Assembly (NCBI GenBank): GCA_902623545.1
Contig: CACNUI010000011.1
Coordinates: 1-47,449, forward strand
DNA from: an uncultured Alphaproteobacteria bacterium
GTDB taxonomy: Bacteria; Pseudomonadota; Alphaproteobacteria; HIMB59; GCA-002718135
Direction of reading: 5' to 3'
DNA length: 47,449 bases
This document shows positions 35,853-43,716 of the stretch, piece by piece. Numbering within the stretch: position 1 is the stretch's first letter; each line of letters starts with the position of its first letter. Both the position numbers and the translations under genes were made by a program. The notes beneath the pieces are model-generated. The model saw only the letters and a list, made by a program, of their open reading frames with translations, searched no databases and was not told the origin of the DNA.

Positions 35853-36620
35853 TTATCCCTCAAGTTTTATTTTTCCTGATTCATGCAATTGAATCATTTT
35901 TTGTACTAGTTCTTCTCTTGAAATCTGATCTTTTAAAAATTCTCCTACAACTTCTCCTCTGTCTAAAATAATAAATCTATCCGCTGCTCCATATACATGA
36001 ATAATATTATGATCTATAAAAATTGCTGATTTATTTTCATTTTTTAAACCTTTAACAAAGTTTAATACTTTCTCTGTTTCTTGTATTGATAGCCCCATTG
36101 TAGGTTCATCTAATACAATCAAATCAGAATTAAAATAAAGTGAACGACCAAATGCAACACCTTGTTTTTCTCCCCCTGACAAGCCCATAACCTGTGAGTC
36201 AACAGTAATTGCTTTTGACGTGAAACCAATATAATCTCTCAGTATTCTTTCAGCTTCTTTTCTTTGTTCTTTTATTTTTAAAAATCCAAATGAATTAGTT
36301 ATTTCACGGCCGGCAAAAATATTTCTATATAGTTCTTGCTGATCACACAAAGCTCTTTCTTGGTAAACCGCTTCAATACCCATTTTTCTAGATTGAGAAA
36401 CTGATTTTATCTGTACCTCATTTTCTTTAAAAAAAATTTTGCCTGAATTTGGAGAATGTACGCCTGTAATAACTTTTATTAAAGTTGATTTACCTGCTCC
36501 ATTATCACCTATTAATGCAACCACTTCACCTTTGTTAATTGTAATATTTACATCTTTAAGAACTTTGACATTTCCAAAATTTTTATAAATATTTTCAAGT
36601 TTTAATAGTTGCTCAGGCAT
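35853..36620 (-). CDS. CUT2 sugar ABC transporter ATP-binding protein, single domain (FrcA-like)
   Basis: Energises the importer. Walker A is GDNGAGKSTLIK, the signature is VMGLSGGEKQGVAFGRSL, Walker B is LIVLDEPTMGLS and the switch histidine is in AIFIDHNI. At 255 residues it has one nucleotide-binding domain, as FrcA does, unlike RbsA/XylG proteins of about 500 residues with two. It would work as a homodimer. The start has no clear Shine-Dalgarno and comes 48 bases after the binding-protein gene, beyond a stable hairpin. Confidence 0.93.
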   Translation of the reverse strand: MPEQLLKLENIYKNFGNVKVLKDVNITINKGEVVALIGDNGAGKSTLIKVITGVHSPNSGKIFFKENEVQIKSVSQSRKMGIEAVYQERALCDQQELYRNIFAGREITNSFGFLKIKEQRKEAERILRDYIGFTSKAITVDSQVMGLSGGEKQGVAFGRSLYFNSDLIVLDEPTMGLSIQETEKVLNFVKGLKNENKSAIFIDHNIIHVYGAADRFIILDRGEVVGEFLKDQISREELVQKMIQLHESGKIKLEG

Positions 36621-36632
36621 ATTTTATTTTTT

Positions 36633-36657
36633 AAAGCCTGCCACTTGGGCAGACTTT
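36633..36657 (-). other. Intercistronic mRNA hairpin after the binding-protein gene
   Basis: On the minus-strand RNA, AAAGUCUGCC pairs with GGCAGGCUUU around loop CAAGU, ten pairs with one G-U wobble that would be a mismatch in the plus-strand RNA. It lies between the stop of the binding-protein gene and the ATPase start. No U-run follows. It probably stabilises the upstream message or weakens read-through, so that the binding protein is made in excess, as in other ABC importer operons. Confidence 0.6.
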
Positions 36658-36668
36658 ATTTAATGAAA

Positions 36669-37649
36669 TTATCTAATTTGAACTGCTGCTAATGGAGCAA
36701 TTGCCTCTACATTATCTGCAGTTACAAATGCAGCACCAGTATCCATAGCAAGCCCAGCCATTCCGTATTTTGTACTTAAGAAAAGTTGAACAATTGGAAT
36801 ATATCCCTGAATGAAAGGTTGTTGATCAATTACAACATCGATATATCCAGAGTTAATTCCATCAACGATTGGAGCTGATAAATCAAATCCAGCACCACAA
36901 ACTTCTTCAGTACCATGGCCAGCTGCTTTCATGTAGGTAGGTAAACTTGCTGTTAATCCACCGTGATCAGTTATAGCCATTTTAATATCAGGATTAGCAC
37001 TGTAAGTTGATACGTACATTGGCGTACCTTGTGATGCATCTGAGTTTACGTTATCTGGAATTTCTTGATAAACAACTTCAACACCCATGTCTTCGACACC
37101 AGCTATTGCGCCTTTAGTTCTTTCACCTCTGTTAGGCATACTAGCGAGACCCCAAATAAATGCTTTATCACCAGCTTGTAAACCACAAACTTCCACTGCT
37201 TTCTTACCTAAATTATATCCTGCAGTAAAAAGATCTGCACCAGCATATCCAAAACCAGCAGTTTTGTATTCAGCTTCAAGATCAGGAAGCGGAGTATTCA
37301 TTGTTGTAATAACAATTCCTTTTTCTCTAGCTTCTTTAATAATAGGTCTCATAGCTTCGTCACCAGGAAATCCATAAATTGCAATTCCATCTGGTTCTAA
37401 AGCAACAGCTTCTTTAAATTGTTTAATCATAATTTCAGAATTCCATTGTGACCAATAATAATCAACATCACAACCAGTGTGCTCTGCAGCAGCTACAGCA
37501 CCATTGTAAACAATAGTTCCAAAGGGCCCACCTTCTGGTCCACCTGGAAAGAATATAAACTTTTTGTCACAAGAGTAATCATTTTTTGCAATTGCTGAGC
37601 TAGCAGTAAATGCAAAACAAACAGCAATAAAAGCTAATAATTTTTTCAT
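36669..37649 (-). CDS. CUT2 sugar ABC transporter periplasmic binding protein
   Basis: Periplasmic binding protein of the ribose/galactose-type (Peripla_BP_4) family, 326 residues. A signal peptide (MKKLLAFIAVCFAFTASSAIA) is followed by a two-lobe fold with FFPGGPEGGPFGTIVYNGA, GIAIYGFPGDEAMRPIIKEA, ITTMNTPLPD, and a C-terminal AGFDLSAPIVDGINSGYIDVVIDQQPFIQGY. A strong ribosome site GGGGGA lies just upstream of the ATG, fitting high production. It is the first gene of the importer operon and diverges from the PanB-like gene over 146 bases. Confidence 0.93.
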   Translation of the reverse strand: MKKLLAFIAVCFAFTASSAIAKNDYSCDKKFIFFPGGPEGGPFGTIVYNGAVAAAEHTGCDVDYYWSQWNSEIMIKQFKEAVALEPDGIAIYGFPGDEAMRPIIKEAREKGIVITTMNTPLPDLEAEYKTAGFGYAGADLFTAGYNLGKKAVEVCGLQAGDKAFIWGLASMPNRGERTKGAIAGVEDMGVEVVYQEIPDNVNSDASQGTPMYVSTYSANPDIKMAITDHGGLTASLPTYMKAAGHGTEEVCGAGFDLSAPIVDGINSGYIDVVIDQQPFIQGYIPIVQLFLSTKYGMAGLAMDTGAAFVTADNVEAIAPLAAVQIR

Positions 37650-37743
37650 TATTCCCCCAATAATTTATTAATACTTACAATTTATATGTAAAAAATTAAA
37701 TATTACAAACGTAAATTATAATAACTTTAATATAATTGGTAAC

Positions 37744-37775
37744 TTGAATATTAATCAATTTAGAATTAATATAAT
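37744..37775 (+). promoter_or_regulatory. Candidate promoter in the divergent importer/catabolic intergenic region
   Basis: A perfect TATAAT at 37770-37775 and TTGAAT at 37744-37749 lie upstream of the PanB-like gene; the 20-base spacer is long, so the -35 may be different or activator-dependent. The 146-base region also contains ATTAAT twice, nine bases apart (37750-37770), a possible operator. No regulator gene is adjacent. Tentative. Confidence 0.33.
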
Positions 37776-37795
37776 TTGATAAAAATACTAAACCT

Positions 37796-38623
37796 ATGTC
37801 TAGAAAAAAACTAACAGTTTATGACTATTTAAAGTGTAAGAGTAAAAGACAACTCAGTGTTCTTTTTGTTCATAATGTAGAAGAAGCAAGAGCTGCGGAG
37901 GAAGCAGGTATAGATATGATCTGCACTTCACATGATGCTCCTCAATATGGAATTTATAACAGTTTTGATGAACTTAAAAGAATTAGAGAAGCAGCTCCAT
38001 CATGTTTCATGCAATCAGGTACAGCAAATAACATAGCTTCAGAATATGACGCAATGAAGGTATCGCATAAATATTTAGAAATTGGAGCTGATGTAATTTA
38101 TGGAGGTAATTGGAGTTACAAAATAATTAGAGCTTTAAGAGATGAAAATATTCCAATTAATAGTCATGTGGGATTAGTTCCAGGAAAAGCTACTTGGATT
38201 GGAGGTTTTAGAGCAATAGGAAAAACAGCTGATGAAGCTGAGGGAGTATTAAAACATACAATTGAATTACAAGAGGCAGGAGCAATTGGGGTCGAGCTAG
38301 AGGTTGTGCCTCCAAAAGTCGCAGCAATAATAACTCAAAAAGTTGAAATAATTACTCTTTCAATGGGCAGTGGTTCTGATTGTGACGGACAATATTTGTT
38401 TGCAAACGATGTATTAGGATATACGCAGGGTCATGTTCCCAGACATGCTAGAATATATAGAAATTTTAAAGCTGAATTTGAAAAACTCCAAAACGAGAGA
38501 CTTTCAGCCTTTAAAGAATTTCATTCTGATACTGTCAATCAAACATTTAATGACCCAAAAATTACTGTTGGGATAGAAGATAAAGAATACGAAGAATTCT
38601 TAAAATTAGCTAATAAATATTAA
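37796..38623 (+). CDS. PanB-like (ketopantoate hydroxymethyltransferase-related) protein
   Basis: A TIM barrel of the PanB family (PEP mutase/isocitrate lyase superfamily), 275 residues. The C-terminal half is PanB-like: INSHVGLVPGKATWIGGFRAIGKTADEAEGVL, then QEAGAIGVELEVVPPKVAAIIT with the catalytic Glu position (near 169) kept, and GSGSDCDGQYLFANDVLG. The N-terminal metal-site segments differ: instead of the canonical GDSLG it reads CTSHDAPQYG, and the Asp and Glu ligands of the next strands read MQSGTANN and IYGGNW. It is therefore probably not the pantothenate enzyme. Placed first in a sugar-acid catabolic series, it may be an aldolase or hydroxymethyltransferase acting on a 2-oxo acid; that is inference. 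Confidence 0.72.
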   Translation: MSRKKLTVYDYLKCKSKRQLSVLFVHNVEEARAAEEAGIDMICTSHDAPQYGIYNSFDELKRIREAAPSCFMQSGTANNIASEYDAMKVSHKYLEIGADVIYGGNWSYKIIRALRDENIPINSHVGLVPGKATWIGGFRAIGKTADEAEGVLKHTIELQEAGAIGVELEVVPPKVAAIITQKVEIITLSMGSGSDCDGQYLFANDVLGYTQGHVPRHARIYRNFKAEFEKLQNERLSAFKEFHSDTVNQTFNDPKITVGIEDKEYEEFLKLANKY

Positions 38624-38691
38624 AAAAGGTTACAGATAAATAAGTTGATTTTTTTAGGATATTTTTTTATTGTTCACTATATAAATTTAAA

Positions 38692-39672
38692 ATGGATATA
38701 GACTTAAACAATTGGTATCGTTGTCAAATAGATAAGAAAGAGTTTAAAAAGCTTTGCAAGAAGTCAGACTGGCAAGGTTTCAAACACATGATTATTTATT
38801 TTTCAGCCTTATTCTTTTTTGGTTATTTAGCTTATGCTACCTGGGGTACATGGTGGTGTATTCTTTTCTTTATAATATATGGAAATATTTGGGGTTGTGC
38901 CGATGCTTTATGGCATGAAACAGGTCATAGGACAGCTTTTAAAAGCAGGTTTTGGAATGATTTTTTCTACTTCATAGCAAGCTTTATGGATAACTTTGAA
39001 CCAATTAGATGGCGATATTCACATCATCACCACCATTCACATACAATCTTCACAGACCCACTTGATTTTGAAATTCATGTTCAAAAACCAACTGATTTAA
39101 TTATGTTTTTCTCATGGTACTTACCTTTCTCTGGATTTATTTTTTTTACAAAATCTCTTCATTGGGAAACATTAAAGCACGCTTTTGGAGTAACAACTGA
39201 AGTTATGCGCGTATGTATTCCAAAAAGTGAACGTTCCAAATGCAGATGGTCAGCTAGAAGTCATGTTTTTATTTGGGTAGCTACAATTGTTGCTTCAATT
39301 TATTTTCAATCTTGGTTACCTTTATTATTTATTGTTCTTCCAAATTTTTATGGAAAAACATTAATATCACTATTCGGATTAACACAACATGCTGGTCTGC
39401 AAGAAAATGTTAAGGATCATAGATATACTACGCGAACAGTAAAATTAAATCCTATTTTTAGTTTTTTATATTGGCAAATGGAGTATCACATTGAACATCA
39501 TATGTTCCCTCAAGTGCCATCCTATAACTTACCAAAACTGCATGAAATGATTAAAGATCAAATGCCTCCAATAAGAAAAGGTTTATGGGGAGCTTATAAA
39601 GAAATTTTACCTGCACTATTTAAACAAGCTAAAAATCCAAATTATCAAATTCCATTATCAGTTCCTGCGTGA
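38692..39672 (+). CDS. Membrane fatty-acid-desaturase-family di-iron protein
   Basis: An integral membrane desaturase/hydroxylase-superfamily protein of 326 residues. Three histidine boxes are present: HETGHR (near residue 75), HHHHSH in WRYSHHHHHSHT (near 110-117) and EYHIEHHMFPQVP (near 264). They lie between about four membrane helices, so the di-iron site should be complete. The product could be a fatty-acid desaturase or a hydroxylase of another hydrophobic compound; the substrate is unknown. Its end overlaps the SMP-30 gene (GTGA), which ties it to the sugar-acid operon, an unusual partner. Confidence 0.82.
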   Translation: MDIDLNNWYRCQIDKKEFKKLCKKSDWQGFKHMIIYFSALFFFGYLAYATWGTWWCILFFIIYGNIWGCADALWHETGHRTAFKSRFWNDFFYFIASFMDNFEPIRWRYSHHHHHSHTIFTDPLDFEIHVQKPTDLIMFFSWYLPFSGFIFFTKSLHWETLKHAFGVTTEVMRVCIPKSERSKCRWSARSHVFIWVATIVASIYFQSWLPLLFIVLPNFYGKTLISLFGLTQHAGLQENVKDHRYTTRTVKLNPIFSFLYWQMEYHIEHHMFPQVPSYNLPKLHEMIKDQMPPIRKGLWGAYKEILPALFKQAKNPNYQIPLSVPA

Positions 39673-40565
39673 ATAAAGTAGAAATCTTTCAAGAGTGTCA
39701 TAACATCTTGGGAGAAGGAGTTACATGGTCTGAGTCTACTAATACTTTATTTTGGCTAGATATACCTATGCCTTCTAGACTTCATATATGCTCATTTAAT
39801 AATCATCAATATATTACTTATGACATGCCAGAAATGATAACCGCTATGGCTGAGAGATCAGATAATAATCTTTTAATAGCATCGCATTATGGATTAAATA
39901 ATTTTAATTTAATTGAGAATAAATTTGAACAAATCTTAAAACTTGAGACTGATAAACCACAAAATAGATGTAATGATGGTGCTGCAGATTTTCTTGGCAA
40001 TTTTTGGATCGGAACAATGCAAAACAATATAGCTCCTGATGGTAGTGCTATAGATATTACACAAAACTCTGGCTCTTTATATTGTATTGACAAAGATTTT
40101 AAAATTAAAAATCACGAAAGTAATATAGGCATATCTAACACCTTTGCATGGAGTCCAGATAATAATAAATTTTATTTTTGTGATACTTTAACAGGATTAA
40201 TCAATTCTTACGATTACGATTTTATAAATAAAAAAATTTTAAATAAAAAGCAATTTGCTAAATTTGATAGAGGTTATCCAGATGGATCAACTGTAGACTC
40301 AGAGGGATTTTTGTGGAATTGTAGATGGGGAGGTTCGTGTGTAGTACGTTTTGATCCAAATGGTAATGTTGATAGAGTTATTGACTTACCTGTACCAAAT
40401 GTGACTAGCTGTACATTTGGTGGAAATGATTTAAAAACTCTATTTATTACAACAGCTAGATATGGAATGAGTAATGAAGAGTTACAAAAAGCACCGCACT
40501 CAGGAAATCTTTTTGCAATTCAAACTGATATTCAAGGAAAACCTGACTTTAAATTTGCTAATTAA
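39669..40565 (+). CDS. SMP-30/gluconolactonase-family sugar lactonase
   Basis: A six-bladed beta-propeller lactonase that hydrolyses aldonolactones to aldonic acids. Metal-site residues are recognisable: Glu in ILGEGVTWSES, Asn in NRCNDGAADFLGNFWIGTM, Asn in GISNTFAWSPDNNKFYFCDT and Asp in YPDGSTVDSEGFLWN. It has 298 residues, the usual size. The GTG start (39669) overlaps the desaturase stop as GTGA. The gene lies just before an SDR dehydrogenase, the enzyme expected to make its lactone. Confidence 0.92.
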   Translation: MNKVEIFQECHNILGEGVTWSESTNTLFWLDIPMPSRLHICSFNNHQYITYDMPEMITAMAERSDNNLLIASHYGLNNFNLIENKFEQILKLETDKPQNRCNDGAADFLGNFWIGTMQNNIAPDGSAIDITQNSGSLYCIDKDFKIKNHESNIGISNTFAWSPDNNKFYFCDTLTGLINSYDYDFINKKILNKKQFAKFDRGYPDGSTVDSEGFLWNCRWGGSCVVRFDPNGNVDRVIDLPVPNVTSCTFGGNDLKTLFITTARYGMSNEELQKAPHSGNLFAIQTDIQGKPDFKFAN

Positions 40566-40589
40566 TTAGTAAAGTAAATAAATAATAAT

Positions 40590-41381
40590 ATGAGATTTAA
40601 AAATAAAGTTGTTATAGTTACTGGTTCTGGATCAGGTATAGGGGAAACAACAGCAATTAAATTTGCTCAAGAAGGAGCTAAAGTTGTTATTGCTGATATC
40701 GATGCAAAAAATGGCGAGACAGTGTCTGATAAAATTAATAAATCAAATGGGTCTGCTTTATTTATTAAAACAAATGTTGCTAATTTTGAAACTGTTAATC
40801 AAATGGTCGATATAACTTTGAATGAATTTGGCTCTCCTGATATTCTTATTAATAATGCAGGTATCAATGTATTTGGAGAGCCACTGAATATGCCAGATAG
40901 TGAATGGAAAAAAGCATTCTCAGTCGATCTTGATGGAGTTTGGTTTGGCTGTAAGGCAGTACTCCCGCATATGCTTAAAAAAAACAAAGGCACAATAGTT
41001 AATGTAGCATCAGTACATGGCATCCAAATAATTCCCAATTGTTTTCCATACCCTGTTGCTAAACATGGAGTCATAGGACTAACTAAAGCATTAGCAGTAG
41101 ATTATGCTTCTAAAGGAATTAAAATAAATTCTATTTCACCTGGCTACATTGATACACCAATTGTAGAAAGGTTTTTTAAAACCAAACCAGATCCAGAAGC
41201 AGCTAGAAAAGAGGCTGAAAATCATCAACCAATAAAAAGAATGGGAACAACTGAAGAAATTGCTAATACAATTATGTTTATGTCCTCAGATGAATGTAAC
41301 TATATGATTGGTGCAAATATTATAGTTGATGGTGGTATCACACTAAGAATGCATGAAAATGATGATACAGGTGCTGGATAA
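40590..41381 (+). CDS. SDR-family dehydrogenase, probable sugar dehydrogenase
   Basis: A classical short-chain dehydrogenase of 263 residues. The cofactor loop is TGSGSGIG with IADID after the second strand (Asp suggests NAD preference). NNAGIN and the catalytic Ser near 140 (NVASVHG) plus Tyr154 and Lys158 (YPVAKHG) are in place, followed by SPGYIDTPIVE. Many such proteins in SMP-30 clusters oxidise an aldose to its lactone, and that is the likely job here. The next gene starts two bases after its stop. Confidence 0.9.
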   Translation: MRFKNKVVIVTGSGSGIGETTAIKFAQEGAKVVIADIDAKNGETVSDKINKSNGSALFIKTNVANFETVNQMVDITLNEFGSPDILINNAGINVFGEPLNMPDSEWKKAFSVDLDGVWFGCKAVLPHMLKKNKGTIVNVASVHGIQIIPNCFPYPVAKHGVIGLTKALAVDYASKGIKINSISPGYIDTPIVERFFKTKPDPEAARKEAENHQPIKRMGTTEEIANTIMFMSSDECNYMIGANIIVDGGITLRMHENDDTGAG

Positions 41382-41383
41382 TA

Positions 41384-42538
41384 ATGAAAATTGAAAACAT
41401 TCAGCTTTTTTATTTATCTATGCCTGAGATATTGGATGAAGCTGATGGAAGTCAAGATGCACTAATTGTAAAAGTTGAAGCAGGAGGATTAGTCGGTTGG
41501 GGAGAATGTGAAGCGTCACCACTTACTTCAATAGCAAACTTTATATGCCCTAAGTCACATTCAGCAGCAAATCCAATACGAGATTCAATTTTAGGAAAAA
41601 ATCTTAATAATCTAGATGATATAAAAAAAATTATTTATACAGTAAAGCATAGGTCTTTAATGATTGCTCAAACACCTCATACCTTTTCTGGTATTGAAGT
41701 TGCATTATTAGATCTATTAGCAAAAAAAGAGAATTGTCCAATTTATTCTTTATTGGGAATGAAAAAAACTAATCCTAAAATAGCTTATGCCTCAGTTTTG
41801 TTTGGAAAAACACCTCAAGATACTTTTAATATAACTAAAAAATTAAAACAAAATAATTTTAAGGCAATTAAGCTTGGTTGGGAAAATTTTGGTTTAGATT
41901 TAAAAAATGATCAAGATCACCTTGTTGCAGCAAGAGATGCAATTGGCAATGAATTAGAATTGATGATTGATGTGGGTGCAATTTGGGGCACTAATTTAGA
42001 AGACGCAGAAAAAAGATTAGAAATTTTTCAAAATGCTAAAATAACTTGGTTAGAGGAGCCTTTTTTTTCAGATGCTTTTTACGAATATAGCGAGCTTTAT
42101 AAAAAAACAAACCTACCTCTTGCTGGAGGAGAATCATGTCATTCAATTGAGTCCGCTAAAAATATGATTAGATTTGGTAAGGTTAAATTCATTCAAATTG
42201 ATGCAGGAATAGCCGGTGGAATACTCGCTGGAAAAGAAATCTGTGACTTTGCAGAAAGTCATGATGTTCAATATGTCAATCATACATTTACTTCACATTT
42301 GCAACTTTCGTCATCATTACAACCATATGCAAGTTCAAATAAAAGCAAGTTTTCTGAGTTTCCTCAGCAGCTTAAATCATTAGCATGGGATCTAACTGAA
42401 AATCATATTTCAATGGATCAAAATGGTTATATTAATATTCCTGAAGGAGTTGGTCATGGAATGAAAATTAATCAAAGTGCTTTAGATCAATATAATGTTG
42501 ATGTAGAAATATTTGTAAATAAAAAAAAAATTTTTTAA
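41384..42538 (+). CDS. Enolase-superfamily (mandelate racemase/muconate lactonizing type) protein
   Basis: A capping domain plus barrel protein of 384 residues, probably an acid-sugar dehydratase, racemase or cycloisomerase. N-terminal GGLVGWGECEASPL is a typical MR/MLE element. The barrel has FKAIKLGW (lysine at the second strand), metal ligands Asp in LMIDVGAIWG, Glu in WLEEPFF and Glu in LAGGESCHS, then FIQIDAGIAGG and NHTFTSH with a possible acid-base His. It is not obviously one of the characterised subgroups. Two bases separate it from the SDR gene and two from the next dehydratase gene. Confidence 0.84.
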   Translation: MKIENIQLFYLSMPEILDEADGSQDALIVKVEAGGLVGWGECEASPLTSIANFICPKSHSAANPIRDSILGKNLNNLDDIKKIIYTVKHRSLMIAQTPHTFSGIEVALLDLLAKKENCPIYSLLGMKKTNPKIAYASVLFGKTPQDTFNITKKLKQNNFKAIKLGWENFGLDLKNDQDHLVAARDAIGNELELMIDVGAIWGTNLEDAEKRLEIFQNAKITWLEEPFFSDAFYEYSELYKKTNLPLAGGESCHSIESAKNMIRFGKVKFIQIDAGIAGGILAGKEICDFAESHDVQYVNHTFTSHLQLSSSLQPYASSNKSKFSEFPQQLKSLAWDLTENHISMDQNGYINIPEGVGHGMKINQSALDQYNVDVEIFVNKKKIF

Positions 42539-42540
42539 TT

Positions 42541-43716
42541 ATGAAAATTATTGATATTAAAACTACTATTGTAAATGCTGAGATGCGTAACTGGATATTT
42601 GTTAAAGTTATTACAGATAAAGATTTATATGGTTGGGGAGAGGCTACAGTAGAATGGAAGACAAGAGCTGTAGTAGGTGCAATTGAAGACATAAAGCCTT
42701 TATTAATAGGGAAAGATCCAAGAAATATTAAACAAAATTTTCAAATTATGACAAAGCATAGTTTTTGGAAATTGGGTGTTATTGGAATGTCAGCAATCAG
42801 CGGTATTGAGCACGCGCTTTGGGATATTCTTGGTAAAAGTTTAAACACACCTGTTTGGCAATTACTTGGTGGTAAGGTTCGTAATAAAGTAAAAATTTAT
42901 ACCCATTTAGGAATGGGTGATATGAATGCAGTTTATAAAGATACAATGGAGAAAAATAAATTAAATGAACATGCTTCTGCACTGTTAGAAAAAGGTTATA
43001 AAGCATTTAAGGTGGTATTTATTCCTTTTACACACCATACAAATTCTATTAAAAATTTAGATAAGGTTAATAATTTAATGTCATCATTACGTGGTGTAGT
43101 TGGTGATGAAATTGATATTATGGTTGATTTTCATGGTAGATGTGCTTCAGGTAAATCTGCTATTCAATATGTTAAAGAGTTACAGTCTTATAATCCCTAT
43201 TTTATTGAAGAACCAATTTTGCCTGGTGATAATAAAACTTTGTTACAAATTAAAAATTCAATTAATTGTCCTCTTGCTACAGGAGAGAGATTAATTGGAT
43301 ATCAAGAATTTGAAGAAATTATTTCAAATCGTATTGTTGATATAATTCAGCCAGATTTAAACCACTGTGGTGGTTTGTTAGAGGCAAAAAATATTGCTGC
43401 TGCAGCTTCAGTTGCAAATATTGGAGTGGCCCCTCACAATCCAAATGGACCAATAGCGGGTGCTGCTGCCCTACATTTTGCTTGCTCAACCACAAATCAT
43501 ATAATCCAAGAAGTTATGGATAAATCTGTTCCTTGGTATGATGATGTAATATCATCGACACCAGTTGAAAGAGAAAAAGATCATTGGAAAGTTCCAATAA
43601 CTCCTGGTCTAGGTATTGAAGTGAATGAAAAAGAGGCAGCAAAATATCCTTTTAAGCAAGAACTAATTCCTACAACTGATGCTTATCTAGAAGATGGAAC
43701 AGTAGTTGATTGGTGA
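42541..43716 (+). CDS. Galactonate dehydratase-like enolase-superfamily enzyme
   Basis: Closely resembles D-galactonate dehydratase (DgoD): the N-terminus has WIFVKVITDKDLYGWGEATVEW, then MSAISGIEHALWDILGKSLNTPVWQLLGG. The active site has VDFHGR (metal Asp and catalytic His, near 195-197), FIEEP (Glu near 222), ATGERL (Glu near 248), IIQPDLNHCGG and APHNPNGP (His near 298). The C-terminus TPGLGIEVNE is also shared. Dehydration of an aldonate to a 2-keto-3-deoxy acid is the likely reaction; the stereochemistry of the substrate is open. It overlaps the following DapA-family gene by GTGA. Confidence 0.88.
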   Translation: MKIIDIKTTIVNAEMRNWIFVKVITDKDLYGWGEATVEWKTRAVVGAIEDIKPLLIGKDPRNIKQNFQIMTKHSFWKLGVIGMSAISGIEHALWDILGKSLNTPVWQLLGGKVRNKVKIYTHLGMGDMNAVYKDTMEKNKLNEHASALLEKGYKAFKVVFIPFTHHTNSIKNLDKVNNLMSSLRGVVGDEIDIMVDFHGRCASGKSAIQYVKELQSYNPYFIEEPILPGDNKTLLQIKNSINCPLATGERLIGYQEFEEIISNRIVDIIQPDLNHCGGLLEAKNIAAAASVANIGVAPHNPNGPIAGAAALHFACSTTNHIIQEVMDKSVPWYDDVISSTPVEREKDHWKVPITPGLGIEVNEKEAAKYPFKQELIPTTDAYLEDGTVVDW

